From: Geodermatophilus obscurus DSM 43160
GTDB lineage: Bacteria > Actinomycetota > Actinomycetes > Mycobacteriales > Geodermatophilaceae
Direction: 5' to 3'
NCBI RefSeq assembly: GCF_000025345.1
Contig: NC_013757.1
Location: 2,294,001-2,358,000 of the forward strand
DNA length: 64,000 nt
Made by a program: the position numbers and the translations under genes. The notes beneath the pieces were generated by a model. It saw only the letters and a program-made list of their open reading frames with translations. It ran no database searches and was not told the origin of the DNA. This document shows, piece after piece, positions 54,968 through 62,867 of this stretch. The stretch's first letter is position 1; each line of letters starts with the position of its first letter.

Positions 54968-56596
54968 GTGACGCTAGCTGCCTTCCTCGCGCACCGCCGC
55001 CGGGGAGATGCCAGCCTGGCCCGGCGGTTGCTGCTGCTCCAGGCGCTGGTCGTGGCCGTGGTCGTCCTGACGGCGACGGCGGTGGCCTACCTCGACGCGC
55101 GCCAGGCGGTCCGGGCCGCCGCCGAGGAGGAGACCACGGGGATCGTCGAGAGCATCGCCGACTCACCACTGGTCGTCGACGCGGTGACCGGTCCCGACCC
55201 GACCGCGGTCCTGCAGCCCTACGTCGAGGCGGTCCGCGCCGACACCGGGACGTCGTTCATCACCGTCCTGGCCCCGGACCGGACCCGGTACACCCACCCC
55301 GACCCCCGCGAGATCGGCCGGCCGTTCATCGGCAGCATCGCGCCGGCCCTGGAGGGGGAGACGTTCACCGAGACCTACACCGGCACCCTCGGCCCGTCGG
55401 TGCGCGCGACCGGACCGGTCGTCGACGCCGACGGCGACGTGGTGGCCGTGGTCTCCGCCGGCGTCACCGTCGAGGTCATCGGGGAGGACCTCGCCGCCGC
55501 CGTCCCCGGCATCGTCGGGACGGCGGCCGCGACCCTCGCCGTCGGCGGGCTGGGCAGCTGGGCGCTGTCCCGGCGGCTGCGGCGGCAGACCCACGGGCTG
55601 TCCCCGGCGCAGCTGGCGCGGATGGTCGACTACCACCACGCGGTCCTGCACGCCGTCCGGGAGGGACTGCTCCTGGTGGACGACGAGCAGCGGGTGCAGC
55701 TGGTCAACGACGAGGCGCGGCGGCTGCTCGGGCTGGACGACGACCCCACCGGCCGGCACGTCGGCGAGCTGGGCCTGCCGCCGGAGCTGACCGCGGCGCT
55801 CACCCAGCAGCGCACCGCCGTCGACGAGGTGCACGTGACCGGCACCCGCGTGCTGGTGGTCAACCAGGCCCCGCCCCGGCCGGGGGGCCGCTCCGCCGGC
55901 GCCGTGGTGACCCTGCGCGACCACACCGACCTGCAGGCGCTGACCGGCGAGCTGGACAGCGTGCGCTCCTTCGCCGAGTCGCTGCGCGCCCAGGCCCACG
56001 AGGCGGCCAACCGGCTGCACACCACGGTGTCGCTGGTCGAGCTCGGCCGCACCCAGGAGGCGATCGACTTCGCGACCGCCCAGCTGGCCTCGGCCCAGCA
56101 GCTCACCGACCGGGTCGTCGACGCCGTCGGCGACCCGGTGCTGTCCGCGCTGCTGCTGGGCAAGGCCGCCACGGCGCACGAGCGCGGCGTGCTGCTGGAG
56201 GTCGACCCGGCGACGGCGGTGGGCGAGACCGGCATCCCCGGTGGCGACCTGGTGACGATCGTCGGCAACCTGCTCGACAACGCCATCGACGCGGCGCTGG
56301 CCGGGGAGCCGCCGCGGGAGGTGCAGTTCGCCGCGGAGGTCGACGGCGGGCGGCTGCAGATCCGGGTCGAGGACACCGGGCCCGGGGTGCGGGAGGAGGA
56401 CCTACCGCGGCTGTTCGAGCGCGGCTGGAGCACCAAGGAGACGACCGCGGCGCCCACCGGGCTCGGTCGCGGGCTGGGGCTGGCGCTGGTCGCCCAGGCC
56501 GTCGCCCGGCACGGCGGCACGCTCACCGTGCGGCCCGGCCCCGGCGCGCTGTTCACCGTCACCCTGCCCGTCGGGGTGCCGGCGGTGTCCCGGTGA
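54968..56596 (+). CDS. CitA/DcuS-type sensor histidine kinase
   Basis: A 542-residue membrane kinase. Helix 1 (about 18-42, LLLLQALVVAVVVLTATAVA) and helix 2 (about 180-200) flank an extracytoplasmic Cache domain with the carboxylate-binding style YTHPDPREIGRPFIGSIAPA and RATGPVVDADGDVVAVVSAG. A PAS domain follows (MVDYHHAVLHAVREGLLLVD). The phosphorylated His lies in LRAQAHEAANRLHTTVSLVE, and the ATPase has LVTIVGNLLDNAIDAALAGE and GRGLGLALVAQAVARHGG. It should sense C4-dicarboxylates or citrate outside the cell. GTG 54968; the stop overlaps the regulator gene (GTGA). Confidence 0.92.
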   Translation: MTLAAFLAHRRRGDASLARRLLLLQALVVAVVVLTATAVAYLDARQAVRAAAEEETTGIVESIADSPLVVDAVTGPDPTAVLQPYVEAVRADTGTSFITVLAPDRTRYTHPDPREIGRPFIGSIAPALEGETFTETYTGTLGPSVRATGPVVDADGDVVAVVSAGVTVEVIGEDLAAAVPGIVGTAAATLAVGGLGSWALSRRLRRQTHGLSPAQLARMVDYHHAVLHAVREGLLLVDDEQRVQLVNDEARRLLGLDDDPTGRHVGELGLPPELTAALTQQRTAVDEVHVTGTRVLVVNQAPPRPGGRSAGAVVTLRDHTDLQALTGELDSVRSFAESLRAQAHEAANRLHTTVSLVELGRTQEAIDFATAQLASAQQLTDRVVDAVGDPVLSALLLGKAATAHERGVLLEVDPATAVGETGIPGGDLVTIVGNLLDNAIDAALAGEPPREVQFAAEVDGGRLQIRVEDTGPGVREEDLPRLFERGWSTKETTAAPTGLGRGLGLALVAQAVARHGGTLTVRPGPGALFTVTLPVGVPAVSR

Positions 56597-57264
56597 TCCG
56601 GGTCCTCGTCGTGGAGGACGAGCCGGTCGCCGCCGAGGCCCACCGCGCCTACGTCGACCGGACGCCGGGCTTCACCACCGCGGCGGTCGCCGGCACCGGG
56701 GCCGCGGCCCTCGACGCGCTGGCCCGGCAGCCGGTCGACCTGGTGCTGCTGGACATGAACCTGCCCGACGCCCACGGCATCGACCTGTGCCGGCGCATCC
56801 GCGGCGCCGGCGCGCAGGTCGACGTCCTCGCCGTCACGTCCGCCCGCGAGCTGGCCACGGTGCGGGCCGCCGCCGCGCACGGCGTCGTGGGCTACCTGCT
56901 CAAGCCGTTCACCTACCCCGCGCTGCGCGACCGGCTGGCCGCCTACGCCGAGTACCGCGAGCGGGTGCACGCCGGTGGGGACGCCGCCGGGCAGGACGAC
57001 GTCGACCGCGTGCTCGGCGGGGTGCGGCCCACCCGGCCGGCGCCGCTGCCCAAGGGGATGGGCCGGGAGACCCTCGACGCCGTCGTCGCCGCCGTCCGCG
57101 CCGCCGGCGAGGGGCTGTCGGCCGCGGAGACCGCCGAGCTGATCGGCGCCTCGCGGATCACCGCCCGGCGCTACCTCGAGTACCTCGCCGACACCGGGCT
57201 GGTCGACCGGGCACCCCGCTACGGCGGCGCGGGCCGCCCGGAGCTGGAGTACCGCTGGCGCTGA
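56593..57264 (+). CDS. CitB/DcuR-type response regulator
   Basis: A 223-residue regulator. Receiver domain (1-120): VLVVEDEPVAAEAHRAYVDR, LVLLDMNLPDAHGIDLCRRI with the phospho-Asp, LAVTSARE and GYLLKPFTYPALRDRLAAY. The C-terminal domain has the CitB-type HTH: GLSAAETAELIGASRITARR then YLEYLADTGLVDRAPRYGGA. Overlaps the kinase by GTGA. It likely activates the divergent dctA. Confidence 0.93.
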   Translation: MIRVLVVEDEPVAAEAHRAYVDRTPGFTTAAVAGTGAAALDALARQPVDLVLLDMNLPDAHGIDLCRRIRGAGAQVDVLAVTSARELATVRAAAAHGVVGYLLKPFTYPALRDRLAAYAEYRERVHAGGDAAGQDDVDRVLGGVRPTRPAPLPKGMGRETLDAVVAAVRAAGEGLSAAETAELIGASRITARRYLEYLADTGLVDRAPRYGGAGRPELEYRWR

Positions 57265-57618
57265 GCCGCGGCAGGCCCGGCCGAGGGCCCTGCTCCTCGC
57301 TTCCCGTACTCGACCCGCCGCGCCGGAGCTCGTTGAGAAAGAGGCACGGGACCGCCTCTGCTGGCAGAGCCTGGCCCCGGGACACCGAGTCCCGCCGTGT
57401 CCCTGAGCAGCCGACTCAGGGACACGGACCCCGGACACTCGACCAGCGGTCTGGAACGTCTCGCTCTCTGTCGACCCTCGTCGGTTCGTCCTCGCTCCGG
57501 CTGTGCGATGCACTGAGGACCACGATGCGAGGGCTGACCGGTGGGCTGACCGATCGAGCCCATCGGGTGCGTGGCCCTCGAGGCGTGTCGAGGGGAGTCC
57601 CTCTTGTGGTCTGCGGAG
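57265..57618. other. Gene-free stretch between the two-component operon and the BBE-type gene
   Basis: No convincing coding frame in 354 bp. It holds one clear hairpin (57397-57425) and base composition less G+C-rich than the flanks. It may mark an insertion boundary for the following gene. Confidence 0.5.
57397..57425. terminator. 11-bp perfect hairpin
   Basis: GTGTCCCTGAG (57397-57407), loop CAGCCGA, CTCAGGGACAC (57415-57425), in the convergent gap between the regulator gene and the BBE-type oxidoreductase. Confidence 0.6.
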
Positions 57619-59019
57619 TCAGGATACGGGCGACGTGATGTTCACGTTGCGGTGGAAGACGTTGTTCGGGTCGTACTTGGCCTTGACCGCAGCCAGCCGT
57701 CCGTACTTGCGGCCGTAGGTGTCCTGGATCCGGGATTCGTCCTGACCTTCCAGGGCGTTGACGTATGTCCCTGCACCCATCATGTGCGGACGCAAGGCGT
57801 CCCACAGCGACCGAACCCATTCGCGCTCGGCAGGGAGCAGGTCGGGCGTGGGGCACAGGCCGATGAAGAAGCCCATGTAGCGGGGGGTTCGCCCGCCGCC
57901 GAACGCAGTGTCGTCCTCGCCGACCTCGCAGTACGCCTCATCGAGCCGGTAGAAGAGCAACACGGACAGCGGCGAGCTCTTGCGGGGGGCGTAGTCACCG
58001 AGGATCTCGATCACCTCGTCGGTGAGGTCCTCGATGTAGGCGCCCTTGTCGTAGCCGTGCGACCCCCAGGCGTTTGCCTCGTCGAGCAGTTGCTGCAACG
58101 CGACGTAGGCCATCGGTGTGACGAGATCGAACAGCGGCGGGAGCGCCGCCCGGATGCGGTCGACCGCCTGCTGGTGCTCGCCCGGGTCACCGAAACCGAC
58201 CAGCAGCAGAGCGCAGCCCAGCTCGTTGTGGTGCTCGACCGGCACGAATGGAGCGGGCGGAGCGGTGAGTGCCGCGGCGGGCATGGCATTGAGGGAGCGT
58301 GGCAGGTCGGCGATGACCTCCCGCATCAGCCGGAGCGCCTCGCGGCTTCGGTCCTGTTCCCAGAAGAACAGCCCGAACTGCACCGTCGGCCCGACCTCGT
58401 GCAACCTGAACTCGAACTCGGTGACCACCCCGAAGTTGCCGCCGCCGCCGCGCAGTGCCCAGAACAGATCGGCGTTCTCATCCTCGGCCGCGCGCAGGAC
58501 TCGCCCGTCGGCGACGACGACCTCGGCCGAGAGGAGGTTGTCGACCGAGAGACCGGCCTGCCGGGTCAGCCATCCCATGCCGCCTCCCAGCGTGAGCCCT
58601 CCTACGCCGGTATGACTGATCGCACCCATCGGAACCGCGAGCCCGTGCGCCTGCGTCGCGGCGTCGAGGTCGGAGATCAATGCCCCGCCCTGCGCGCGGG
58701 CGCGCTTGGCCCCGGGGTCGACGGTCACTCGATTGAGCAGGCTGAGGTCGATCATCAGGCCGTGATCGCACACCGCGTGCCCCGGCATGCTGTGCGCTCC
58801 GCCGCGAACCGAGACCTCCAGGCCTTCCTCACGGGCGAACCGGACAGCGACGGCCACGTCGTCGGCCGAGGTGCACCGAGCCACGACAGCCGGCCTACGG
58901 TCGATGTCGGCGTTCCACACCCTGCGGACCTCGTCGTAACCCGGGTCACCGGGTGCGATGACTGGCCCGTTCATCTCAGCGCGGAGAGCGTCGATGCCTC
59001 CGCTCAGTGTCTGAGTCAT
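57619..59019 (-). CDS. FAD-binding oxidoreductase, berberine-bridge-enzyme (BBE)-like
   Basis: A 466-residue flavoprotein. The FAD-binding domain has RRPAVVARCTSADDVAVAVR, VSVRGGAHSMPGHAVCDHGL (the His that links covalently to FAD), LIDLSLLNRVTVDPG in substance, and SHTGVGGLTLGGGMGWLTRQ. The usual second-link Cys is replaced (GGGMGW), so attachment is probably by His only. The C-terminus KYGRLAAVKAKYDPNNVFH with N..I matches the BBE domain. Relatives oxidise sugars or alkaloid-like metabolites. Codon third positions are less G/C-biased than neighbours, which may indicate acquisition. ATG 59019 follows a GGGGGA stretch. Confidence 0.88.
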   Translation of the reverse strand: MTQTLSGGIDALRAEMNGPVIAPGDPGYDEVRRVWNADIDRRPAVVARCTSADDVAVAVRFAREEGLEVSVRGGAHSMPGHAVCDHGLMIDLSLLNRVTVDPGAKRARAQGGALISDLDAATQAHGLAVPMGAISHTGVGGLTLGGGMGWLTRQAGLSVDNLLSAEVVVADGRVLRAAEDENADLFWALRGGGGNFGVVTEFEFRLHEVGPTVQFGLFFWEQDRSREALRLMREVIADLPRSLNAMPAAALTAPPAPFVPVEHHNELGCALLLVGFGDPGEHQQAVDRIRAALPPLFDLVTPMAYVALQQLLDEANAWGSHGYDKGAYIEDLTDEVIEILGDYAPRKSSPLSVLLFYRLDEAYCEVGEDDTAFGGGRTPRYMGFFIGLCPTPDLLPAEREWVRSLWDALRPHMMGAGTYVNALEGQDESRIQDTYGRKYGRLAAVKAKYDPNNVFHRNVNITSPVS

Positions 59020-59257
59020 GCCTGGTCCCCCTTGCGCCCCAGCCCGACATGCGACAGAGGCTCAGTGTTCTCCTGCCTCCGGTGGGGCGACAGACCTCTC
59101 GGCGGGATGAACGGACCGTCGCCGAACCCGTCGACGTGTCCCTGGAGCCGTCTTCGGGACGAGCTCTCCTCGCGCTGTGCCAGCCGGGCGTCGTCGACCG
59201 CACCTGCCCCTGCCCCGACCTCGGAGGCGAGGAGCGCAGGGCTGCGTCAGGGTCGGT

Positions 59258-59539
59258 CTACGAGGCGCCGGACGACCTGGCGAGCCAGATGGCCCACGCG
59301 TCTCGCGCGATGTCCTCGTAGCGGTCCACGGGGCCGGCGGTGTCCTCGTCGAACCAGCGCACGAACTCCCCGTGCGCCAGCGTGACGACGTCGTCGACGG
59401 ACCGGGCGCGCGGGCGGCGCGCGACGATGCTCCCCGCCTCGGGGCGGTACTCGTCCGGGTTGTCGCCGAAGCCGATGCCCACCGGGTCGTGGCGGTACAG
59501 CAGTGCCTCCACCTCGGCGATCAGCGACGGCGCCCTCAC
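59258..59539 (-). CDS. 93-residue hypothetical protein
   Basis: A small acidic protein: MRAPSLIAEVEALLYRHDPV, then GIGFGDNPDEYRPEAGSIVA, RRPRARSVDDVVTLAHGEFV, RWFDEDTAGPVDRYEDIARD and a C-terminal helix with AWAIWLARSS. The pattern (helix, GIGFGDNPDEY motif, helix, ARDxWxxWL end) looks like a folded domain often found as a short stand-alone actinobacterial protein; I cannot name it. GTG 59539 is 4 nt after the VanZ stop, with GAGGG between, so the two are coupled. Confidence 0.75.
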   Translation of the reverse strand: MRAPSLIAEVEALLYRHDPVGIGFGDNPDEYRPEAGSIVARRPRARSVDDVVTLAHGEFVRWFDEDTAGPVDRYEDIARDAWAIWLARSSGAS

Positions 59540-59543
59540 ACCC

Positions 59544-59996
59544 TCACCGTAGGGCGGGCCCTCCGCCGAGCCGGGCCACCTGACGTCGAGCGGACCGGCC
59601 GGTGGCGAGGGCGACCACCAGCCCGGCCGCGACCGCACCGGTGGCGTTGAGCGCGGCGTCGACCGGGGAGATCACGCGGCCCAGCGGCAGCGCCCACTGC
59701 AGCAGCTCGATGCCGGCGCCGGTGGCGACCGCGAGCGCAGCCAGCCGCGGCGGGGTGCCCAGCCGCGGCCGGCGCAGCACCGCCAGGACGGCGAGCGGGA
59801 CCAGCAGCGCGAGGTTGCCGACCAGCTGCAGGACCGTGGCCTCGAAGTGCAGCCCGGTGGCGTACCAGCGCAGCTCGGTGAGCGGGGCACCCCACGCCCA
59901 GCCGGAGCCCCCGGCCGGGGTGAGGGTCAGCCACGCCACCGCGGAGGCGGGGAGCAGCAGGGCGGCGTCCAGCCCTCTGCGGTGGTCGGCGGCCAT
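59544..59996 (-). CDS. VanZ-like membrane protein
   Basis: A 150-residue protein with four hydrophobic segments: AALLLPASAVAWLTLTP, a second around LHFEATVLQLVGNLALLVPL, LAALAVATGAGIELLQWALP and VDAALNATGAVAAGLVVALA. The NLALLVPLG.L and GIELLQ..LP.GR..D..D...N..GA layout is the VanZ-family signature, seen in a teicoplanin-resistance gene and many uncharacterised homologues. Function here unknown. ATG 59996 has GAGG very close upstream. Confidence 0.85.
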   Translation of the reverse strand: MAADHRRGLDAALLLPASAVAWLTLTPAGGSGWAWGAPLTELRWYATGLHFEATVLQLVGNLALLVPLAVLAVLRRPRLGTPPRLAALAVATGAGIELLQWALPLGRVISPVDAALNATGAVAAGLVVALATGRSARRQVARLGGGPALR

Positions 59997-60086
59997 GACC
60001 TCACGGTGGCCGGCCGGCCCGGCACGGTCCTGCGCGCAGCCTGGACGGTGGCTGGGAGCGGGGTCGGCGCCCGGCGCCCGCTCCCT

Positions 60087-60121
60087 GAGCCGGTGGGCGG
60101 CAGGTGCCTGCCCACCGGCTC
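60087..60121 (-). terminator. 12-bp hairpin after the hydrolase gene
   Basis: GAGCCGGTGGGC (60087-60098) and GCCCACCGGCTC (60110-60121) pair perfectly around an 11-nt loop that itself contains AGGTGCCT. It starts six bases beyond the hydrolase stop (minus). Confidence 0.7.
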
Positions 60122-60127
60122 GGGGGA

Positions 60128-60991
60128 TCAGCCGGACTTGGCCGTCTTCACGCCCTGCAGCGCCTCGAGTGCCTGGATGAGGTAGCGGCGGAAGGTGGCG
60201 TGGTTCTCGCTCATCGGGAAGTGCCCGATCTCGGGCATGGCGATGAACGTGCCGTTCTTGATCTCGCCCGCCGTGCGGGCGCTGTCCTCGGGCGTCGTGA
60301 GGTAGTCGTACTCCCCGGTGAGCATGACCACCGGGCACCGGTCGCCGTCGATCTCGCCGAGCCGGCCCCGCAGGTCGTGGTCCACCGAGTAGAAGTGCAG
60401 GTCGCCCTTGAACGCCTCGGACCCCTGCGAGTAGTAGAACCAGGTCTTCCAGCGGTCGGCCTCGGGGGACTGCGGCGCCATCAGGTCCCAGACCCCGCTC
60501 GCGCACACCTGTGCGGCGTTGGCGTGCGGGTGCTGCCACCAGTCGAGGTAGAAGCCCGGGGAGTAGTCGGCCCCCTCGACCGAGAGGACGCCGGCGAACC
60601 GGTCCGGGTGGCGCAGGGCCAGCTGCAGCGCGACGTTCCCGCCGAACGAGGAGCCCATGAAGATCGGGTCCTCGAGCTCCAGCGCGTCGCAGAGGGCGAC
60701 GATGAAGTTGACGTAGTGGTCGGCGGTGAGCTTGTACTCCTCCTTCCACCACTCGGCGTTCTCCGGCGGGTCCGACTTGCCGTGGCGGGGCAGGTCGTAG
60801 GCGATGACGCGGTAGTCCGCGGTGATCTCGTCGTCCTCCAGCAGGCCGCGCCACTGGTGGTTGTGGCAGCCGGCGGTGTGCTGGCAGACCAGTGGCTGGC
60901 CGCTGCCGTTCTCGAGGTAGAAGACCTTGTACTCGAGGCCGTCGACCTCGAGCGTCACGTAGTGGCCGGTGACGGGGGAGATCCTGCTCAT
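60128..60991 (-). CDS. Alpha/beta hydrolase
   Basis: A 287-residue alpha/beta-hydrolase-fold enzyme. Segments are QPLVCQHTAGCHNHQWRGLL (oxyanion-hole strand), VIAYDLPRHGKSDPPENAEW, the nucleophile elbow PIFMGSSFGGNVALQLALRH (Ser in GSSFGG), CPVVMLTGEYDYLTTPEDSA (acid) and MPEIGHFPMSENHATFRRYL (catalytic His in IGHF). It resembles carbon-carbon or ester hydrolases of ring-cleavage pathways. Paired with the SCP2-like gene 15 nt upstream and divergent from a LysR gene, which probably regulates both. ATG 60991 follows GAGGAAG. Confidence 0.88.
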   Translation of the reverse strand: MSRISPVTGHYVTLEVDGLEYKVFYLENGSGQPLVCQHTAGCHNHQWRGLLEDDEITADYRVIAYDLPRHGKSDPPENAEWWKEEYKLTADHYVNFIVALCDALELEDPIFMGSSFGGNVALQLALRHPDRFAGVLSVEGADYSPGFYLDWWQHPHANAAQVCASGVWDLMAPQSPEADRWKTWFYYSQGSEAFKGDLHFYSVDHDLRGRLGEIDGDRCPVVMLTGEYDYLTTPEDSARTAGEIKNGTFIAMPEIGHFPMSENHATFRRYLIQALEALQGVKTAKSG

Positions 60992-61005
60992 GGCTGTCTT
61001 CCTCC

Positions 61006-61413
61006 TCAGACGGGGGCGCCGACGACGCGCAGCAGCTCGATCTGGCGGGTGATGCACCGCAGGTTCTGCATGAGGACGAGCACCTTGCCCTCCAGGCGCA
61101 TGTCCCGCTGGAACGTGGCCGCCCAGATCCCGTGGAACATGGGGGCCGGCACCGGCTCGCCGAAACCGCGCCACGTCTCCGCGCTGGCCCGGATGGCGAA
61201 GTCGTAGGCCACGTCCAGCGGACCGGGGTCCACCGCGACGTTCGTGACCCGGCCGGACTGCACCTCCACCACGTAGCTGCGCTCGGTGGCGTCGAGCAGG
61301 TACGAACAGGTGAAGTACTTGCCGTGGGCCTGGATCTCCGGGTCGGTGTTGCTGGCCTCGGCGAACGCGTCGGCCCACGCCTGGGCGGACGGCGCGCGGG
61401 TCGCTGCGGTCAT
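61006..61413 (-). CDS. SCP2 sterol-binding-like protein
   Basis: A 135-residue protein with an SCP2-like pattern: FTCSYLLDATERSYVVEVQS, GRVTNVAVDPGPLDVAYDFA, IRASAETWRGFGEPVPAPMF and LEGKVLVLMQNLRCITRQIE. SCP2 domains bind hydrophobic ligands in a tunnel; here it could hold the substrate for the adjoining hydrolase. ATG 61413 follows GGAGAGGAG. First gene of a two-gene operon divergent from LysR. Confidence 0.75.
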   Translation of the reverse strand: MTAATRAPSAQAWADAFAEASNTDPEIQAHGKYFTCSYLLDATERSYVVEVQSGRVTNVAVDPGPLDVAYDFAIRASAETWRGFGEPVPAPMFHGIWAATFQRDMRLEGKVLVLMQNLRCITRQIELLRVVGAPV

Positions 61414-61567
61414 CGGCGTGCTCCTCTCCGAGCAGGTCGGATGTCGTGGCCGCGGGGTCGTGCCGGCGGCCGGTGCCATCAGATCCGTGTGATACGGCTC
61501 ACGTCCAATACCTGTCGGCCACCGATCGATAGGCCAGACGCATTGGTGGAACGGCTGCCACCGCTCC

Positions 61568-61573
61568 TAGGGT
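61568..61573 (+). promoter_or_regulatory. -10 box TAGGGT, leaderless start of the LysR gene
   Basis: TAGGGT - GGGTCC - GTG 61580. Upstream, CCAAT at 61504-61508 and ATTGG at 61541-61545 flank a region suited to LysR binding between the divergent genes. Confidence 0.6.
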
Positions 61574-61579
61574 GGGTCC

Positions 61580-62545
61580 GTGACGGACGCTCCCGAACTC
61601 CGCGTCCTCCGCTACTTCGTCGCCGTCGCCGAGGAGCTCCACTTCGGCCGGGCCGCGGCGCGACTGCACATCAGCCAACCGTCGCTCAGCGTGCAGATCC
61701 GCAAGCTCGAGCACACCCTCGGGGCGCAGCTGCTGGAACGGACGAGCCGGCGCGTGGAGCTGACCCCGGCCGGCGTGGTGCTGCTCGAGGAGGCACACCG
61801 CCTGCTGGTCGGCGTCGAGCGCCTGACCGCGGCCACCCGCAGGGCGGCGGCCAACGGCGGCGGGGGGAGCCTGGTCGTCGGCTTCCAGGCCAACGCGGCG
61901 GCGGAGCTGACCCCTCGGATCCTCGCCGCGTTCCAGGCCCGCTGTCCCCGGGTGCAGCTGGAGATGCGGTCGCACGACTTCGCCGACCCCTACGTCGGTC
62001 TCGCCACCGGCAGCGTCGACGTGGCGTTCGTCCGCCCGCCGGTCCTGGTGCAGAGCTGGCTGTCGATGGAGACCCTGTTCGTCGAACCGCGGGTGCTGGT
62101 GACCTCGAGCGAGTCGCCCCTGGCCACGCGCGACCGCGTCACCGTGGAGGACGTCGTCGACCAGCCCTTCGTCGGCCGGCGGGCACCGGAGTACTGGCGG
62201 GACTTCTGGCTCGCCGTCGACAGCCGGGGTCCGCACACCGTCCGGCTCGGCGCCGAGGTCGTCAGCGTCGACGAGTGCTTCGAGGCGATCCTGTCCCGGC
62301 GCGGGGTCGCCTTCACCCAGGCCTCCACCCAGCGCTACTACGACCGCCCCGGGCTGGCGTTCGTCCCGGTGGAGGGGCTGCCGCCGTCCCCGCTCGCGAT
62401 CGCCTGGCGCAACGACATGGAGGCCCAGCCGGTCCGGGACTTCGTCGACACCGCTCGGGTGCTCGCCGCGCTCGACCTCGTCCCGTCGGCCACCCCGGCA
62501 GTCGGTACGCCGCTGGCCGCCACCATCGCCGCCGTCGCCCGCTGA
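61580..62545 (+). CDS. LysR family transcriptional regulator
   Basis: A 321-residue LysR regulator. The winged HTH reads LRYFVAVAEELHFGRAAARL, HISQPSLSVQIRKLEHTLGA and LLERTSRRVELTPAGVVLLE. The effector domain has LVVGFQANAAAELTPRILAA and VDVAFVRPPVLVQSWLSMET. The sequence resembles the BenM/CatR-like group that answers aromatic-pathway intermediates. Divergent from the SCP2-like/hydrolase operon. GTG 61580 appears leaderless. Confidence 0.92.
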   Translation: MTDAPELRVLRYFVAVAEELHFGRAAARLHISQPSLSVQIRKLEHTLGAQLLERTSRRVELTPAGVVLLEEAHRLLVGVERLTAATRRAAANGGGGSLVVGFQANAAAELTPRILAAFQARCPRVQLEMRSHDFADPYVGLATGSVDVAFVRPPVLVQSWLSMETLFVEPRVLVTSSESPLATRDRVTVEDVVDQPFVGRRAPEYWRDFWLAVDSRGPHTVRLGAEVVSVDECFEAILSRRGVAFTQASTQRYYDRPGLAFVPVEGLPPSPLAIAWRNDMEAQPVRDFVDTARVLAALDLVPSATPAVGTPLAATIAAVAR

Positions 62546-62579
62546 TCCGACGCCGCCAGCACCTCGGGCCCCGGGCCGA

Positions 62580-62804
62580 GTGAGCAGTCGGCGTCGCCCT
62601 GCCGGGCGCTCTGGTGCGGTGTTCGAGGTCGTCGAGCTGTCCGTGACCGCCGGCGCGGATGTCGCCTGGGTGCACGCCCTGCTCCGCTGCGGCACGGAGG
62701 CCGACCTGGCCGAGCACCCCGGGCGCCGGCTCCGAGTCACCCTCGGCCTGCGCCGCAACGGCGGCCGGTGGCGCGTCGCGCACGAGCACCACTCGTTCCC
62801 GCTG
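62580..62804 (+). pseudogene. SnoaL/ketosteroid-isomerase-like remnant
   Basis: The frame VFEVVELSVTAGADVAWVHA, LLRCGTEADLAEHPGRRLRV, TLGLRRNGGRWRVAHEHHSF is clearly the C-terminal part of a SnoaL/DUF4440-type protein, whose family ending is GRW.V.HEH.S.P. The N-terminal half (about 60 residues) is missing. The frame has no stop of its own and runs on antisense through the next gene to the window edge. It is therefore a decayed, doubly truncated copy. Confidence 0.65.
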
Positions 62805-62867
62805 CGGCGACAGCGGCCGGCCGCCGCCCCGACCCCCGGGCGGCAGCCGGGGCGCCGGGCGCGGAGG

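Noticed and set aside
57265-57618. Possible tRNA or small gene in the gene-free stretch
   Set aside because: The visible hairpin is a simple inverted repeat; no cloverleaf and no frame with a binding site and coding composition.
59546-59551. TACGGT six bases before GTG 59539 as another leaderless promoter
   Set aside because: The hexamer lies in the last codons of VanZ and the two genes are 4 nt apart with GAGGG between, so coupled translation explains the start better.
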